DNA of 13,278 nt from DATKUC01 sp964577375 (GCA_964577375.1 CAZNYW010000089.1:1-13278), one strand, 5' to 3'; shown: positions 1-8,599, counted from the first letter of the stretch. Program-made: numbers and translations. Notes: generated by a model not told the origin, from the sequence alone.

Positions 1-1
1 C

Positions 2-1834
<1,833 letters not shown>

Positions 1835-1842
1835 TCCGAGAC

Positions 1843-1877
1843 CGGCCGCGGGTGGCACTCCACAGCGCTCGCGGCCG
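1843..1877 (+). terminator. Stem-loop just after katG, possible terminator
   Basis: Arms CGGCCGCG (1843-1850) and CGCGGCCG (1870-1877) are perfectly complementary. A second small stem, GTGG/CCAC (1852-1855 with 1860-1863), closes a CACT loop inside. It begins 8 nt after the katG stop. No T tract follows (ACAATCCTTC), so it may terminate weakly or instead protect the 3' end of the mRNA. The base pairing is seen; the function is inferred. Confidence 0.5.
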
Positions 1878-1900
1878 ACAATCCTTCTCGGCTTTCCACG

Positions 1901-1956
1901 CCGCCGGCATTCTATGCCGCCGGCATTCTATGCCGACGGCATTCTATGCCGACGGC
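1901..1956 (+). repeat. 16-bp tandem repeat, 3.5 copies, each unit a hairpin
   Basis: Units occupy 1901-1916, 1917-1932 and 1933-1948, with a half unit at 1949-1956. Units 1 and 2 read CCGCCGGCATTCTATG; unit 3, and the half unit as far as it goes, differs by A for C at position 4 (CCGACGGC). Each array step contains CGGCAT-TCT-ATGCCG, a perfect 6-bp dyad with a 3-nt loop, so three consecutive hairpins or protein-binding dyads are formed. The array ends 8 bp before the -35 element of the perR promoter. It does not match the AT-rich PerR-box consensus. It may be an operator array, a small minisatellite, or part of the katG 3' end. Confidence 0.9.
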
Positions 1957-1964
1957 AGATTGCG

Positions 1965-1993
1965 TTGACGCGGGCCGGCGACGCGAGTATGAT
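1965..1993 (+). promoter_or_regulatory. Sigma-70-type promoter of perR
   Basis: TTGACG (1965-1970) and TATGAT (1988-1993) each match five of six consensus bases and are separated by exactly 17 bp. Transcription would begin near 2000, leaving a leader of about 30 nt before the perR start. This gives perR its own promoter independent of katG. Confidence 0.65.
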
Positions 1994-2028
1994 TCGTTAC
2001 TCTCCGGACAGCCGATCGAGAAGCGGAT

Positions 2029-2478
2029 GTGAGCATGAACAAGACTGGCCAGCGGCTCAAATCGACAGATCTAATTGAAGTACTGCGTGAGCTTGGCATC
2101 AAAACGTCGGCTCAGCGGGTGGCGATCCTCCGTTATCTCATCGATAACGATTCGCATCCCAGCGCCGACATGATCTACCAGGACCTTGCTCCATCGACTC
2201 CCGGTCTGTCGAAAACAACCGTGTACAACTCACTCAAGCTCTTTGCCGCCAGAGGGCTGGTGAGCGAGCTGACCATCGACGGGAGAGAGCAGCGCTACGA
2301 TCTCGCGGATCCCACCCACGGCCACTTCCGGTGCACCACATGCGGCAACGTGTTCGATATACCGGTCCATCCGGAGCCGCGTTTTCAGAAGTTCGTCCCC
2401 TCCGGATATCAGGCGGACTCCTACCACCTTTACGTCACCGGCACCTGCCCGGACTGTGTACGGAAGAAAAGCAGCTGA
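2029..2478 (+). CDS. perR: Fur-family peroxide regulator, PerR type
   Basis: Metal-dependent dimeric repressor of 149 residues, the usual Fur/PerR length. The N-terminal winged helix spans about residues 12-90, with a recognition helix around SKTTVYNSLK (61-70); the C-terminal dimerisation and metal domain follows. The residues expected for PerR are all present: His43, Asp91, His97, His99 and Asp110 correspond to B. subtilis His37, Asp85, His91, His93 and Asp104 at the sensing Fe/Mn site. The Asp110 position is the one said to separate PerR from Fur, which has Glu there. Cys102, Cys105, Cys140 and Cys143 form the structural zinc site. The GTG at 2029 follows GAGAAG at 2018-2023; ATG at 2035 is an equally possible start and only removes two residues. 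Its position directly downstream of katG fits peroxide-controlled derepression of catalase. The specific PerR call is inferred from ligands and context. Confidence 0.88.
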   Translation: MSMNKTGQRLKSTDLIEVLRELGIKTSAQRVAILRYLIDNDSHPSADMIYQDLAPSTPGLSKTTVYNSLKLFAARGLVSELTIDGREQRYDLADPTHGHFRCTTCGNVFDIPVHPEPRFQKFVPSGYQADSYHLYVTGTCPDCVRKKSS

Positions 2479-2526
2479 GCTGTTGTCTGCCGTTCCCGCC
2501 TGATTCGGGCGCCGGTGTCGAAGCCT

Positions 2527-2687
2527 TCATTCACACCCCGAACTGCTGATTCTGCAGATGATCGTCCGGCGGCTGATGCCGAGCTCTTCGGCGGTACCGT
2601 GATCCGAACGACGTTGAGTCTGTAGTAGAGATCCTCGCGGAAAACGCCCCCGCGCACGAGCTCGTCGATGTCGCGGGTGGAATGCGT
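2527..2687 (-). pseudogene. Fossil of a sigma-54-dependent activator, internally deleted
   Basis: On the - strand, 2678 down to about 2589 encodes TRDIDELVRGG followed by VFREDLYYRLNVVRITVPP. This is the segment after Walker B in NtrC-family AAA+ domains (consensus xRDLxxLVxxGxFREDLYYRLNVV). At about 2600-2590 the homology jumps frame: 2595 down to 2527 encodes TAEELGISRRTIICRISSSG and then C, E, stop, the form of the C-terminal Fis-type helix-turn-helix of the same proteins. About 100 or more residues between these two segments are missing, and everything upstream of the AAA+ piece is gone. The upstream frame touches the stop codon (2690-2688) of the kinase gene. No start codon or complete domain remains, so it is a non-functional remnant. 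Confidence 0.75.
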
Positions 2688-3551
2688 CTACAGCAGCCGG
2701 TAGAGCTCTTCCTCTTTCCGGCCGGTTTGAAGGCTTGAAATGTATTCGTTCACAAAGCGCGCGAGCCTGTCCTGCTCCGATGGAAGGCCGTAGAAGGTGC
2801 GCTCGGCCGCCTTCACGAGAACCCAGCGCGAGAGCGTTCTTTCGTCGAGCGATCTCAGGCTCCGAAGCGTCTGGAGATAGCTGTCTGCGATCATTCTTCC
2901 GATACGCCTCTGCAGGAGGTGGAGAAACGGTCCGACCCCCGGAGTCTTGGGGACGACCTTGAGCAGAATGTAGGAGTGCGCGACATCGGCGTGACAGTCG
3001 CCCTTCGATGATCCGGACCAGTCGATGATGTAGTCGGTCCGGTCGCGGCAGATGATGTTTCCGGGATGAAAATCACCGTGGCAGAGGCTGTCTCCGTCGG
3101 GGAGCTTGTCGAGAATCCGGATGACCTCGGCCTTGAGCTCATCCGGGAGCCGCTGCGATGCCTGTACGCAGTAGCGTGCGTTCGATCTCGTCTCCCTGAC
3201 CGGAGCCTCGGCATGCGTGCCGAGTACCTGATGGTGGAGCTTCGCGAGCTCAATTGCCCGGCGGCCGGCCGAGAGCGGGTTCCGTCGTATCTGATCCATC
3301 ATCGAGCTGCCGTCGATCCGCTCCATGACGATTGCCGGAGCGCCGTCGACCTCGAGGAGCTCATATACTGCAGGAACGCTCACCCGGGAACCGGCAAGCA
3401 TGCGGTATACCGCGTACTCGTAGCGGATGCGGTCGAAGTCGCGCGGCCTTGTCGGGAAGCGGAGCACTCTGCCCTCGCCGAATGCGTAGATTTCGGCCTG
3501 GCCGCCGCGCGCGAGAAGCGGAAGCGCACGAATATCGATTTCGGTATTCAT
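2688..3551 (-). CDS. APH/choline-kinase-fold phosphotransferase, substrate unknown
   Basis: Predicted cytosolic small-molecule kinase of 287 residues in the aminoglycoside phosphotransferase enzyme family (Pfam APH type). The N lobe has a glycine-containing loop near LLARGGQAEIY (12-22) and the hinge-like VMERIDG (75-81). The C lobe has the catalytic loop CHGDFHPGNII (157-167, catalytic Asp160, metal ligand Asn165) and the metal-binding IIDWSGSSKGD (175-185, Asp177). ATG at 3551-3549 is preceded by AGAGGA at 7 nt spacing. It lies 116 nt downstream of the ABC-F gene on the same strand and may be co-transcribed. The family phosphorylates aminoglycosides, macrolides, choline, homoserine, fructosamine and other substrates. 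Nothing in the sequence identifies the substrate, so an antibiotic-resistance label would be unjustified. Its stop codon directly abuts the fossil regulator frame. Confidence 0.85.
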   Translation of the reverse strand: MNTEIDIRALPLLARGGQAEIYAFGEGRVLRFPTRPRDFDRIRYEYAVYRMLAGSRVSVPAVYELLEVDGAPAIVMERIDGSSMMDQIRRNPLSAGRRAIELAKLHHQVLGTHAEAPVRETRSNARYCVQASQRLPDELKAEVIRILDKLPDGDSLCHGDFHPGNIICRDRTDYIIDWSGSSKGDCHADVAHSYILLKVVPKTPGVGPFLHLLQRRIGRMIADSYLQTLRSLRSLDERTLSRWVLVKAAERTFYGLPSEQDRLARFVNEYISSLQTGRKEEELYRLL

Positions 3552-3667
3552 CGTCTGTCCTCTGGAAAAGATGTCGCTCGATTGTGGCGAAGACTGTCAC
3601 GATTTTCTACTTAACGGATCGGAGGACGTTGACGGAAGACCTGAGGCGTCGCAGGCTGCTGAGAGGC

Positions 3668-5566
3668 TTACATCTCCCCGCTGCGTTCGGCCAGCTCCTC
3701 CCAGCGGGCCACCTTTGCTTCGAGGTCTGCGGTCAGCTCACCGTACCGCCGCGTGTTCCGCTCGAGCTGATCGCCGTCTCCGGCGGCGCCGGTAAAGGAC
3801 TGCTCGAGTTGGGCCTTTTCCTTCTCAAGCGCTTCGATCTCCTCGATGATGCGCTCGTACTCCTTCTGCTCTTTGAAGGAGAGGCGTGCGGTTTTCCGGC
3901 GTTCGGGCCGTGCGCCTTCGCCGGCCGCTGACTTCGCCGTGCTCCGGGATCGAGCCTGGCGGTCGCGCTCCGCCTTCTCGCGCGACACCTCATCACGGTA
4001 GGCGGCGTAGCTTCCCACCCATTTGCGAATCCGGCCGTTTCCTTCGAAAACGAACAGGTACTCGGTCAGCCGGTCGAGCAGTGCACGGTCGTGCGAGACG
4101 AGCAGAATGCAGCCGCCGAAGTCTGCCAGGTACTCCTCGAGCAGGCGGATCGTATCGATATCGAGGTCATTGGTCGGCTCGTCGAGGAGTAGAAAATTGG
4201 GCGAGGTCGCGAGCATTCGAATCAGGGAGAGGCGCCGAAGCTCCCCGCCCGAGAGCCGGTTGAGGGTGGTCGAAAACATCGACCGCGGGAAGAGGAACCG
4301 TTCCAGAAACTGCTCGGCGCTCACCGTTGCCCCGTCCGCCATGGCGATCCGTTCCGCCTGGCCGCGGATGAACTCGAGAACGGTAATCGTCTCATCCATT
4401 CGCTGCGCGATCTGGTCGAGATAGCCGAAGAGGGTCGTTTCACCCGTAGTGACCCTGCCACTGTCGGCCGGAAGCCTTCCCGAAACCATTTCGAGAAGCG
4501 TGGTCTTTCCCGAGCCGTTTGGTCCGATGACGCCGATGCGCTCGCCGCGGCGGAACTCGTAGGAAAAGGAATCGATCACCGGAATCTTTCCGAACTTCTT
4601 CGACACCGCCTGCAGCTCGAGCACCTTTTTGCCGAGACGGCTGTGCGAGGACGAAAACGCGGCCATGGAATCCTCTGCGGCGCGTTCGCCTTCGATCAGC
4701 TCCTGCGCGCGAGCCTTTCTGCCCTTGTCCTTTCCGGTTCGGGCGCGCGGTCCCCGCTTCAGCCATTCGAACTCGCCTCTGAGGATCGCGATACGCCTCT
4801 CTTCGGCCCGGTCGGCGACTGCTTCGCGTTCGGCCTTTCGTTCGAGATAGCGCGACCAGTTGCCCTCATACTTGTAGACGCTGCTTCCGTCGATCTCGAT
4901 GATGGAATCGCAGACCGCATCGAGAAAGTAACGGTCGTGCGTGACGATGAGGAAGGCGAACCCTCCGGTGCGGAGGTTCTGCTCGAGCCATTCGATGGTC
5001 TCGATGTCCAGATGGTTGGTCGGCTCATCGAGCAGCAGCAGATCCGGGTCCGATATCAACGCGCGCGCGAGGCTCGCCTTTCGTATCATTCCGCCGGAGA
5101 GAGCGGTCATGCGCGTGGAGGTATCGACGATACCGAGCTCGCGGCAGACCGACTGAAACCGGTGCTCGGCCGTGAAGCCGTCGCGCTCCTCCATCCGATG
5201 CGTGAGATCGGCGAGCCGCTTTTCGTCGAACCTGCCCTCCGCGGTCAGGGCGAGCGCATGTTCGTACTCCCGAAGAAGAGCGATGACAGGCGAGTCCCCG
5301 GCGAACAGGAAATCGTCCAGCGTCATCGATCGGTCGAAAGCGGGGCGCTGCTCCACGGTTGCCACCCTGAGGCCGTTCCGTCCCGCAACCGTGCCGTTGT
5401 CCGGAAGCAGATCGCCTGCGAGAATCCTCAGGAGCGTGGTCTTGCCCGAGCCGTTTCTCCCGACGAAGCCGATTTTCTCACCCTCGTCGACGCCGAGGGT
5501 GACGTCGCGAAACAGGACCACATCGTTGACTGACTTGCTCACGCCGGTGAGCGAAAGCATGTTCAT
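3668..5566 (-). CDS. uup: ABC-F ATPase, Uup type
   Basis: Soluble protein of 632 residues with two fused ATPase domains and no membrane segments; ABC-F proteins act on ribosomes, and Uup has also been linked to DNA-intermediate processing and transposon excision. Domain 1: Walker A GRNGSGKT (36-43), signature LSGGM (156-160), Walker B LLLLDEPTNHLD (176-187), switch THDR (209-212). Domain 2: Walker A GPNGSGKT (348-355), signature LSGGE (438-442), LLLDEPTNDLD (459-469), SHDR (491-494). The linker carries EWLKRGPRARTGKDKGRKAR (267-286), typical of Uup, and the basic C-terminal tail from about 530 ends in a charged coiled coil (about 571-632), also as in Uup; length is close to E. coli Uup (635). 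Both sites look catalytically intact. ATG at 5566 lacks a clear Shine-Dalgarno; ATG at 5560 (Met3) is an alternative. The APH-fold kinase lies downstream on the same strand. Confidence 0.93.
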   Translation of the reverse strand: MNMLSLTGVSKSVNDVVLFRDVTLGVDEGEKIGFVGRNGSGKTTLLRILAGDLLPDNGTVAGRNGLRVATVEQRPAFDRSMTLDDFLFAGDSPVIALLREYEHALALTAEGRFDEKRLADLTHRMEERDGFTAEHRFQSVCRELGIVDTSTRMTALSGGMIRKASLARALISDPDLLLLDEPTNHLDIETIEWLEQNLRTGGFAFLIVTHDRYFLDAVCDSIIEIDGSSVYKYEGNWSRYLERKAEREAVADRAEERRIAILRGEFEWLKRGPRARTGKDKGRKARAQELIEGERAAEDSMAAFSSSHSRLGKKVLELQAVSKKFGKIPVIDSFSYEFRRGERIGVIGPNGSGKTTLLEMVSGRLPADSGRVTTGETTLFGYLDQIAQRMDETITVLEFIRGQAERIAMADGATVSAEQFLERFLFPRSMFSTTLNRLSGGELRRLSLIRMLATSPNFLLLDEPTNDLDIDTIRLLEEYLADFGGCILLVSHDRALLDRLTEYLFVFEGNGRIRKWVGSYAAYRDEVSREKAERDRQARSRSTAKSAAGEGARPERRKTARLSFKEQKEYERIIEEIEALEKEKAQLEQSFTGAAGDGDQLERNTRRYGELTADLEAKVARWEELAERSGEM

Positions 5567-5591
5567 ACAGCTGCCGTATCCATGGCTCGCC

Positions 5592-5620
5592 AGTATAGAA
5601 GTTTTTCGCGGGGACTTCGA
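5592..5620 (-). promoter_or_regulatory. Weak candidate promoter for the ABC-F gene
   Basis: Read on the - strand, TATACT (5597-5592) matches five of six -10 bases. The hexamer 17 bp upstream, TCGAAG (5620-5615), matches the -35 consensus poorly. The site lies between the end-of-operon palindrome and the uup start, where a new promoter is expected, giving a short leader of about 20 nt. Confidence 0.3.
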
Positions 5621-5623
5621 GAC

Positions 5624-5647
5624 GGCGGCGGGAGATCTCCCGCCGCC
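5624..5647 (-). terminator. Perfect 24-bp GC-rich palindrome ending the importer operon
   Basis: GGCGGCGGGAGA is followed immediately by its exact reverse complement, TCTCCCGCCGCC. The RNA would form a very stable hairpin with an 8-10 bp stem. It begins 7 nt after the stop of the binding-protein gene and lies upstream of the ABC-F start. No T tract follows in the - direction (GTCTCGAAG), nor one in the + direction, so it is either a terminator without a U tract or a 3'-end stabiliser. Confidence 0.6.
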
Positions 5648-5654
5648 CGGAAGA

Positions 5655-6755
5655 CTATTGCATTGCCGCTATTTCATCCCAGCCTTTCGCGATTGCCTCG
5701 GCCGCAGTGCCGAGTGCCGTTGCATCGTTCACGAAGTGAACAGCCTCGTAGTCCGCGTCCGGCGGGAACTTCGCCGCCAGATCCGGCGGCAGCTTCACGC
5801 TTTTGCGGATCGGGTGCACGAAGCCTTTCGCGTATTCGATCTGCCCCGCGTCGGAGTATTCGGTTTCGATCAGAAGCTTTGCTACGTTCGGATGAGGCGC
5901 ACCGGCGGCGATGAACTGGATGTACATTCCCGCGACAGTCCCGTCCTGTGGAATCACCACCTGCAGCGAGGGCATCGGAAGTGAGTACTTTCTCGAAAGC
6001 CCATCAAAATCCCAGAAAAGCGCAATGGGCGCCTCTCCCTTCTGGATCGCCGACGTGCTCGGGCTCACCGGGCGGATGTTTCCGGCCGCCTTGAGCTTCT
6101 TGAAGAAGTCCAATCCCGGCTGAACGTTCTTTTCGCTGCCACCGTGCGCGAAAGCCGCCGCCAGCACCATCATGTTGGCGGTGCCCGATTCGCGGGGATC
6201 CTTCATGGTGATCATGTTCCGGTACTCGGGCTTCAGCAGGTCGTCCCAGGTTTTGGGCACGTTCTTTACGATGTCGGTATTGACGGTGAATGCGAAGGCG
6301 CCCCAGTAGGCAGCCGCCCAGAGGCCGCTCGGTTCCTTTGCGTAGGCGGGTATCTCATCCCACTTCGCATTCTTGTAGGGCATGGAGATCTTCTCTTCGG
6401 TAACAACCGTAGCAAAGTTGAAGCCGAGGTCCGTCGCATCCGCTACCGGCGCAGTGCGCTCGGCTTTCAGTGCCGAGATAATCTCACCGCTCCCCATGTC
6501 GGTATCCATAGATTTGATACCGTATTTGGTCTCGAGAAGCTTGCGGATTCCTCCGTAATTCACCCAGTCGTCGGGCAGCCCGTACGAAACGAGCACTCCC
6601 TCTTTCTGGGCCGCCGCGATCAGCTGATCCATCGTCATCGGCCCGGACGGCGCAGCAGCGGTAGGTTTCGGCTCCGCGGCTCCGCCGGCAAACAGTGCGC
6701 CGGCGGCGATCACGCCGATCAGCACCATGCAGAAAACTCGTACTACATTTCTCAT
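5655..6755 (-). CDS. Periplasmic solute-binding protein of an ABC importer
   Basis: Captures a substrate outside the membrane and delivers it to the permeases encoded just upstream. Of 366 residues, positions 1-23 form a signal peptide (Arg2, Arg6, hydrophobic core VLIGVIAAGALFA) with likely cleavage after ALFA, before GGAAEP; there is no lipobox Cys, so it is probably soluble rather than a lipoprotein. The mature part has the two-lobed type 2 binding-protein pattern of the Fe(III)/polyamine/phosphonate group (COG1840-like): KEGVLVSYGLPDDW near the N terminus, VADATDLGF, a hinge-like AFTVNTDIV, KTWDDLLKPEY and MITMKDPRESGTANMM. The ligand cannot be told from sequence. ATG at 6755 has an excellent AAGGAGG (6770-6764) 8 nt upstream. 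It is the last gene of its operon, 78 nt after permease 2. Confidence 0.9.
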   Translation of the reverse strand: MRNVVRVFCMVLIGVIAAGALFAGGAAEPKPTAAAPSGPMTMDQLIAAAQKEGVLVSYGLPDDWVNYGGIRKLLETKYGIKSMDTDMGSGEIISALKAERTAPVADATDLGFNFATVVTEEKISMPYKNAKWDEIPAYAKEPSGLWAAAYWGAFAFTVNTDIVKNVPKTWDDLLKPEYRNMITMKDPRESGTANMMVLAAAFAHGGSEKNVQPGLDFFKKLKAAGNIRPVSPSTSAIQKGEAPIALFWDFDGLSRKYSLPMPSLQVVIPQDGTVAGMYIQFIAAGAPHPNVAKLLIETEYSDAGQIEYAKGFVHPIRKSVKLPPDLAAKFPPDADYEAVHFVNDATALGTAAEAIAKGWDEIAAMQ

Positions 6756-6813
6756 CCCGCTATCCTCCTTGCTAATGGCAGAGGGATTCTGTCCAGACTC
6801 GAGCTCTTCTTTA

Positions 6814-6820
6814 CCTCCTT
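6814..6820 (-). other. Orphan Shine-Dalgarno sequence between permease and binding protein
   Basis: On the - strand AAGGAGG (6820-6814) lies in GAAGAAGGAGGTAAAGAAG, 14 nt after the permease 2 stop, with no ATG, GTG or TTG at a usable distance. The functional copy for the binding protein is a second AAGGAGG at 6770-6764. It may be a scar of a lost gene or a chance purine run. Confidence 0.4.
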
Positions 6821-6833
6821 CTTCCTGCAGTGT

Positions 6834-7652
6834 TCACGTCCTTTTCTCGATCACCGCGGCAGGCTTTTCGCTTCGCCGCTGATTGATCTGCGCGAGTGCA
6901 ATGATCAACAGCGACAGAAGGAGGGCAACCGTGAACGCGATTACCGAGATCGACGAGGCAACCCGGCCGTCCCGGCGGGTAAACTCCACGAGAAGCATGG
7001 GGAGCGTTTTGAAGCGCGCTCCGGTGATCAGCCGGGCGAGGGTGTACTCGGCGAATATGGCCGAGAACACGAGAAGACAACCGCTGACCACGCCGTTGAT
7101 AATGTTGGGACCGATGATGTGAAACAGGATCTGGCGCGCGTTGGCGCCCTGGATCATCGCGGCATCGTTCAGAGTTCGAAGGTCGATCGCTTCGAGGCTG
7201 TTCGCGACCGGCCGGTACATGTAGGGCATCGAGAAAACCGTGCATGCGCAGACCAGCAGAAAGGGAGACCGGTTGATTACCGGCACGGTGTAGAGCGTCA
7301 CCAGCGCAAGCGCGAGGATCACCCGCGGAATCCCGAAGGGCAGAATAGTGAGAACGTCGATGGGAAGCTTCGCCTCCGGAAGCCGGGTGTAGGCAAGATA
7401 CGCCGCCGGAACCACCAGCAGCAGATTTGCTGCCACGGTGTAGGTCGCGAGCACGAAAGAGTTCCCAAGTGTGATGAGAAAGTAAGGGTGCTGAAACGTC
7501 TGCGCGTACCACTCGAGGGTGTAGCCCTCGGGAAGCAGACTCCGGTCCCAGCGCGTTGCAATGGAGAAGAGGTAGGTCGCAAGGATCGGCACGATCATAT
7601 AGAGGGCGAAGAGAACCAGAAACACCGGTTTCGCGGGATTTCGCTCGTTCAT
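6834..7652 (-). CDS. ABC importer inner-membrane permease, second subunit
   Basis: Integral membrane subunit of the binding-protein-dependent transporter (BPD_transp_1 fold, PotC/ThiP-like). The chosen start, ATG at 7652, gives 272 residues beginning MNERNPAKP and shares the bases ATGA with the stop of the preceding permease, implying translational coupling. An upstream in-frame GTG at 7703 would add 17 residues lying wholly inside the previous gene and is unlikely. Hydrophobic segments are near 8-30, 61-88, 99-124, 130-146, 185-202 and 234-256. The cytoplasmic EAA-type coupling loop is DAAMIQGANARQILFHIIGP (163-182), with the invariant Gly at 169. The binding-protein gene follows after 78 nt. 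Substrate unknown. Confidence 0.9.
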   Translation of the reverse strand: MNERNPAKPVFLVLFALYMIVPILATYLFSIATRWDRSLLPEGYTLEWYAQTFQHPYFLITLGNSFVLATYTVAANLLLVVPAAYLAYTRLPEAKLPIDVLTILPFGIPRVILALALVTLYTVPVINRSPFLLVCACTVFSMPYMYRPVANSLEAIDLRTLNDAAMIQGANARQILFHIIGPNIINGVVSGCLLVFSAIFAEYTLARLITGARFKTLPMLLVEFTRRDGRVASSISVIAFTVALLLSLLIIALAQINQRRSEKPAAVIEKRT

Positions 7653-8491
7653 CCGTTCCACCCCCGTGCCCGGGAGATCGCGGCTCGGTAGACGGCGATG
7701 CACACTCCCATTATCAGGAGCGAGATCGTTGCCATTGCCTTTGCCAGCTCAGGATCGTGCAGTACCTCGCCCGTCACCACGAATGCTATCTGCGTGGTCA
7801 CCAGAACGAGCCGCGACCCGATAAGGGTATACGCCGTCGCATACGCCCCGTAGGCATTTGCAAATAGGAGCACCATGCCCGCGACCATCGAGGGGGCGAG
7901 AAGTGGCAGACCGATGTAACGCCAGTACTGAAAGGTGCTTGCCCCCATCGATACCGCCGCTTCGCGCCACTCCGGGCTCAGACCGGAAAAGGAGGGAATA
8001 ACCAGAAGCACCATGAGCGGGAGCTGAAAATAGACGTATGCGACGACGAGACCCGCATAGGAATAGATCTGGAACCCGGGATAGAGATTGAGGCCGAACA
8101 GCCGCTGGAGCAGAATCGTCACTACGCCGTTTGCACCCAGAACGATAATGAACGCGAATGCAAGCGGGGCGCCGGCGAAGTTGGTGGTGACGTTTGAGAA
8201 CGCTTCGAAAAGCGACCGGACGCGGCGTGATCGTGTCCTGTAGATGCTGTATCCGACGAAGGTTCCCAGCACCGTCCCGATGAGCGCGGTTATCGCCGAG
8301 AGCCGAATGCTGTTCCAGAACGCGCTTATGTAGACCTTCTGCCCGAGGCCGCGGTAATTGGCGAGGGTCGGACCGCCGGCGCCGAAGAAGCTTTCCTTGA
8401 TGAGTACAATGATCGGAACGATCTCGAATGCCAGGCAGAAGATGAAAAACGGCAAGATCCCCCACAGAGCGCCCAAACGAGTCGACCGCAT
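7649..8491 (-). CDS. ABC importer inner-membrane permease, first subunit
   Basis: First gene of the importer operon, 280 residues, BPD_transp_1 fold (PotB-like). The N terminus MRSTRLGALWG precedes a first hydrophobic helix (about 9-31). Further segments lie near 62-84, 106-130, 144-168, 198-224 and 249-270. The EAA loop, REAAVSMGASTFQYWRYIGL (176-195) followed by PLLAP, is close to consensus and would dock the missing ATPase. ATG at 8491 has GAGG 8 nt upstream. Its last bases overlap the start of permease 2 (ATGA at 7652-7649). A candidate promoter lies at 8568-8540. It is divergent from the MarR operon across a 223-nt control region. Confidence 0.9.
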   Translation of the reverse strand: MRSTRLGALWGILPFFIFCLAFEIVPIIVLIKESFFGAGGPTLANYRGLGQKVYISAFWNSIRLSAITALIGTVLGTFVGYSIYRTRSRRVRSLFEAFSNVTTNFAGAPLAFAFIIVLGANGVVTILLQRLFGLNLYPGFQIYSYAGLVVAYVYFQLPLMVLLVIPSFSGLSPEWREAAVSMGASTFQYWRYIGLPLLAPSMVAGMVLLFANAYGAYATAYTLIGSRLVLVTTQIAFVVTGEVLHDPELAKAMATISLLIMGVCIAVYRAAISRARGWNG

Positions 8492-8526
8492 TTTGCCATC
8501 CTCGAGCTTCCGGAAGGATTAGGGTG

Positions 8527-8570
8527 CGTTGACAGAAAAACTCTAACATCCGTCCGGGGAGCTGTCAACG
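8527..8570. promoter_or_regulatory. 9-bp inverted repeat bracketing the importer promoter
   Basis: CGTTGACAG (8527-8535) and CTGTCAACG (8562-8570) are perfect reverse complements separated by 26 bp, about 35 bp centre to centre. One arm covers the -35 of the importer promoter and the other falls at its predicted start point. A repressor dimer pair could occupy both. The same TTGACA core recurs in the marR promoter. Confidence 0.5.
8540..8568 (-). promoter_or_regulatory. Candidate promoter of the importer operon
   Basis: On the - strand a perfect TTGACA (8568-8563) is followed after 17 bp by TAGAGT (8545-8540), four of six -10 bases. Transcription would start near 8533, about 42 nt before the permease 1 ATG. 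Confidence 0.5.
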
Positions 8571-8575
8571 AACAT

Positions 8576-8599
8576 AGTTCCCGGAAGTTTTCCGGAACT
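8576..8599. repeat. Inverted repeat AGTTCC(C)GGAA-GTT-TTCCGGAACT
   Basis: Arms 8576-8586 and 8590-8599 are complementary apart from one extra C in the left arm. The core TTCCGGAA recurs as the 10-bp palindrome CTTCCGGAAG at 8507-8516 between the importer promoter and its first gene. This may be a binding site for another regulator, or a hairpin separating the divergent promoters. Confidence 0.4.

Noticed and set aside
1901..1956. CRISPR array
   Set aside because: The 16-bp units are directly adjacent with no spacers and there are no cas genes.
2430..2657. Intact small gene of 75 codons on the - strand
   Set aside because: Its first part is the NtrC-family AAA+ motif, and the rest is out-of-frame reading of the HTH end. 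It is better explained as a deleted pseudogene than as a new small protein.
2527..3551. Kinase fused to the regulator fragment by stop-codon readthrough
   Set aside because: The frame continues across the TAG, but the downstream part is a fragment that soon frameshifts. Nothing suggests recoding.
6144..7691. Long open frame of 515 codons on the + strand opposite the permease genes
   Set aside because: It is rich in His, Arg and Gly, without hydrophobic or domain patterns, and lies antisense to clear membrane-protein genes. It is a by-product of high GC.
7653..7703. Upstream GTG start for permease 2
   Set aside because: It would add 17 charged residues encoded inside permease 1. The ATG at 7652 forms the usual ATGA coupling and places the first helix normally.
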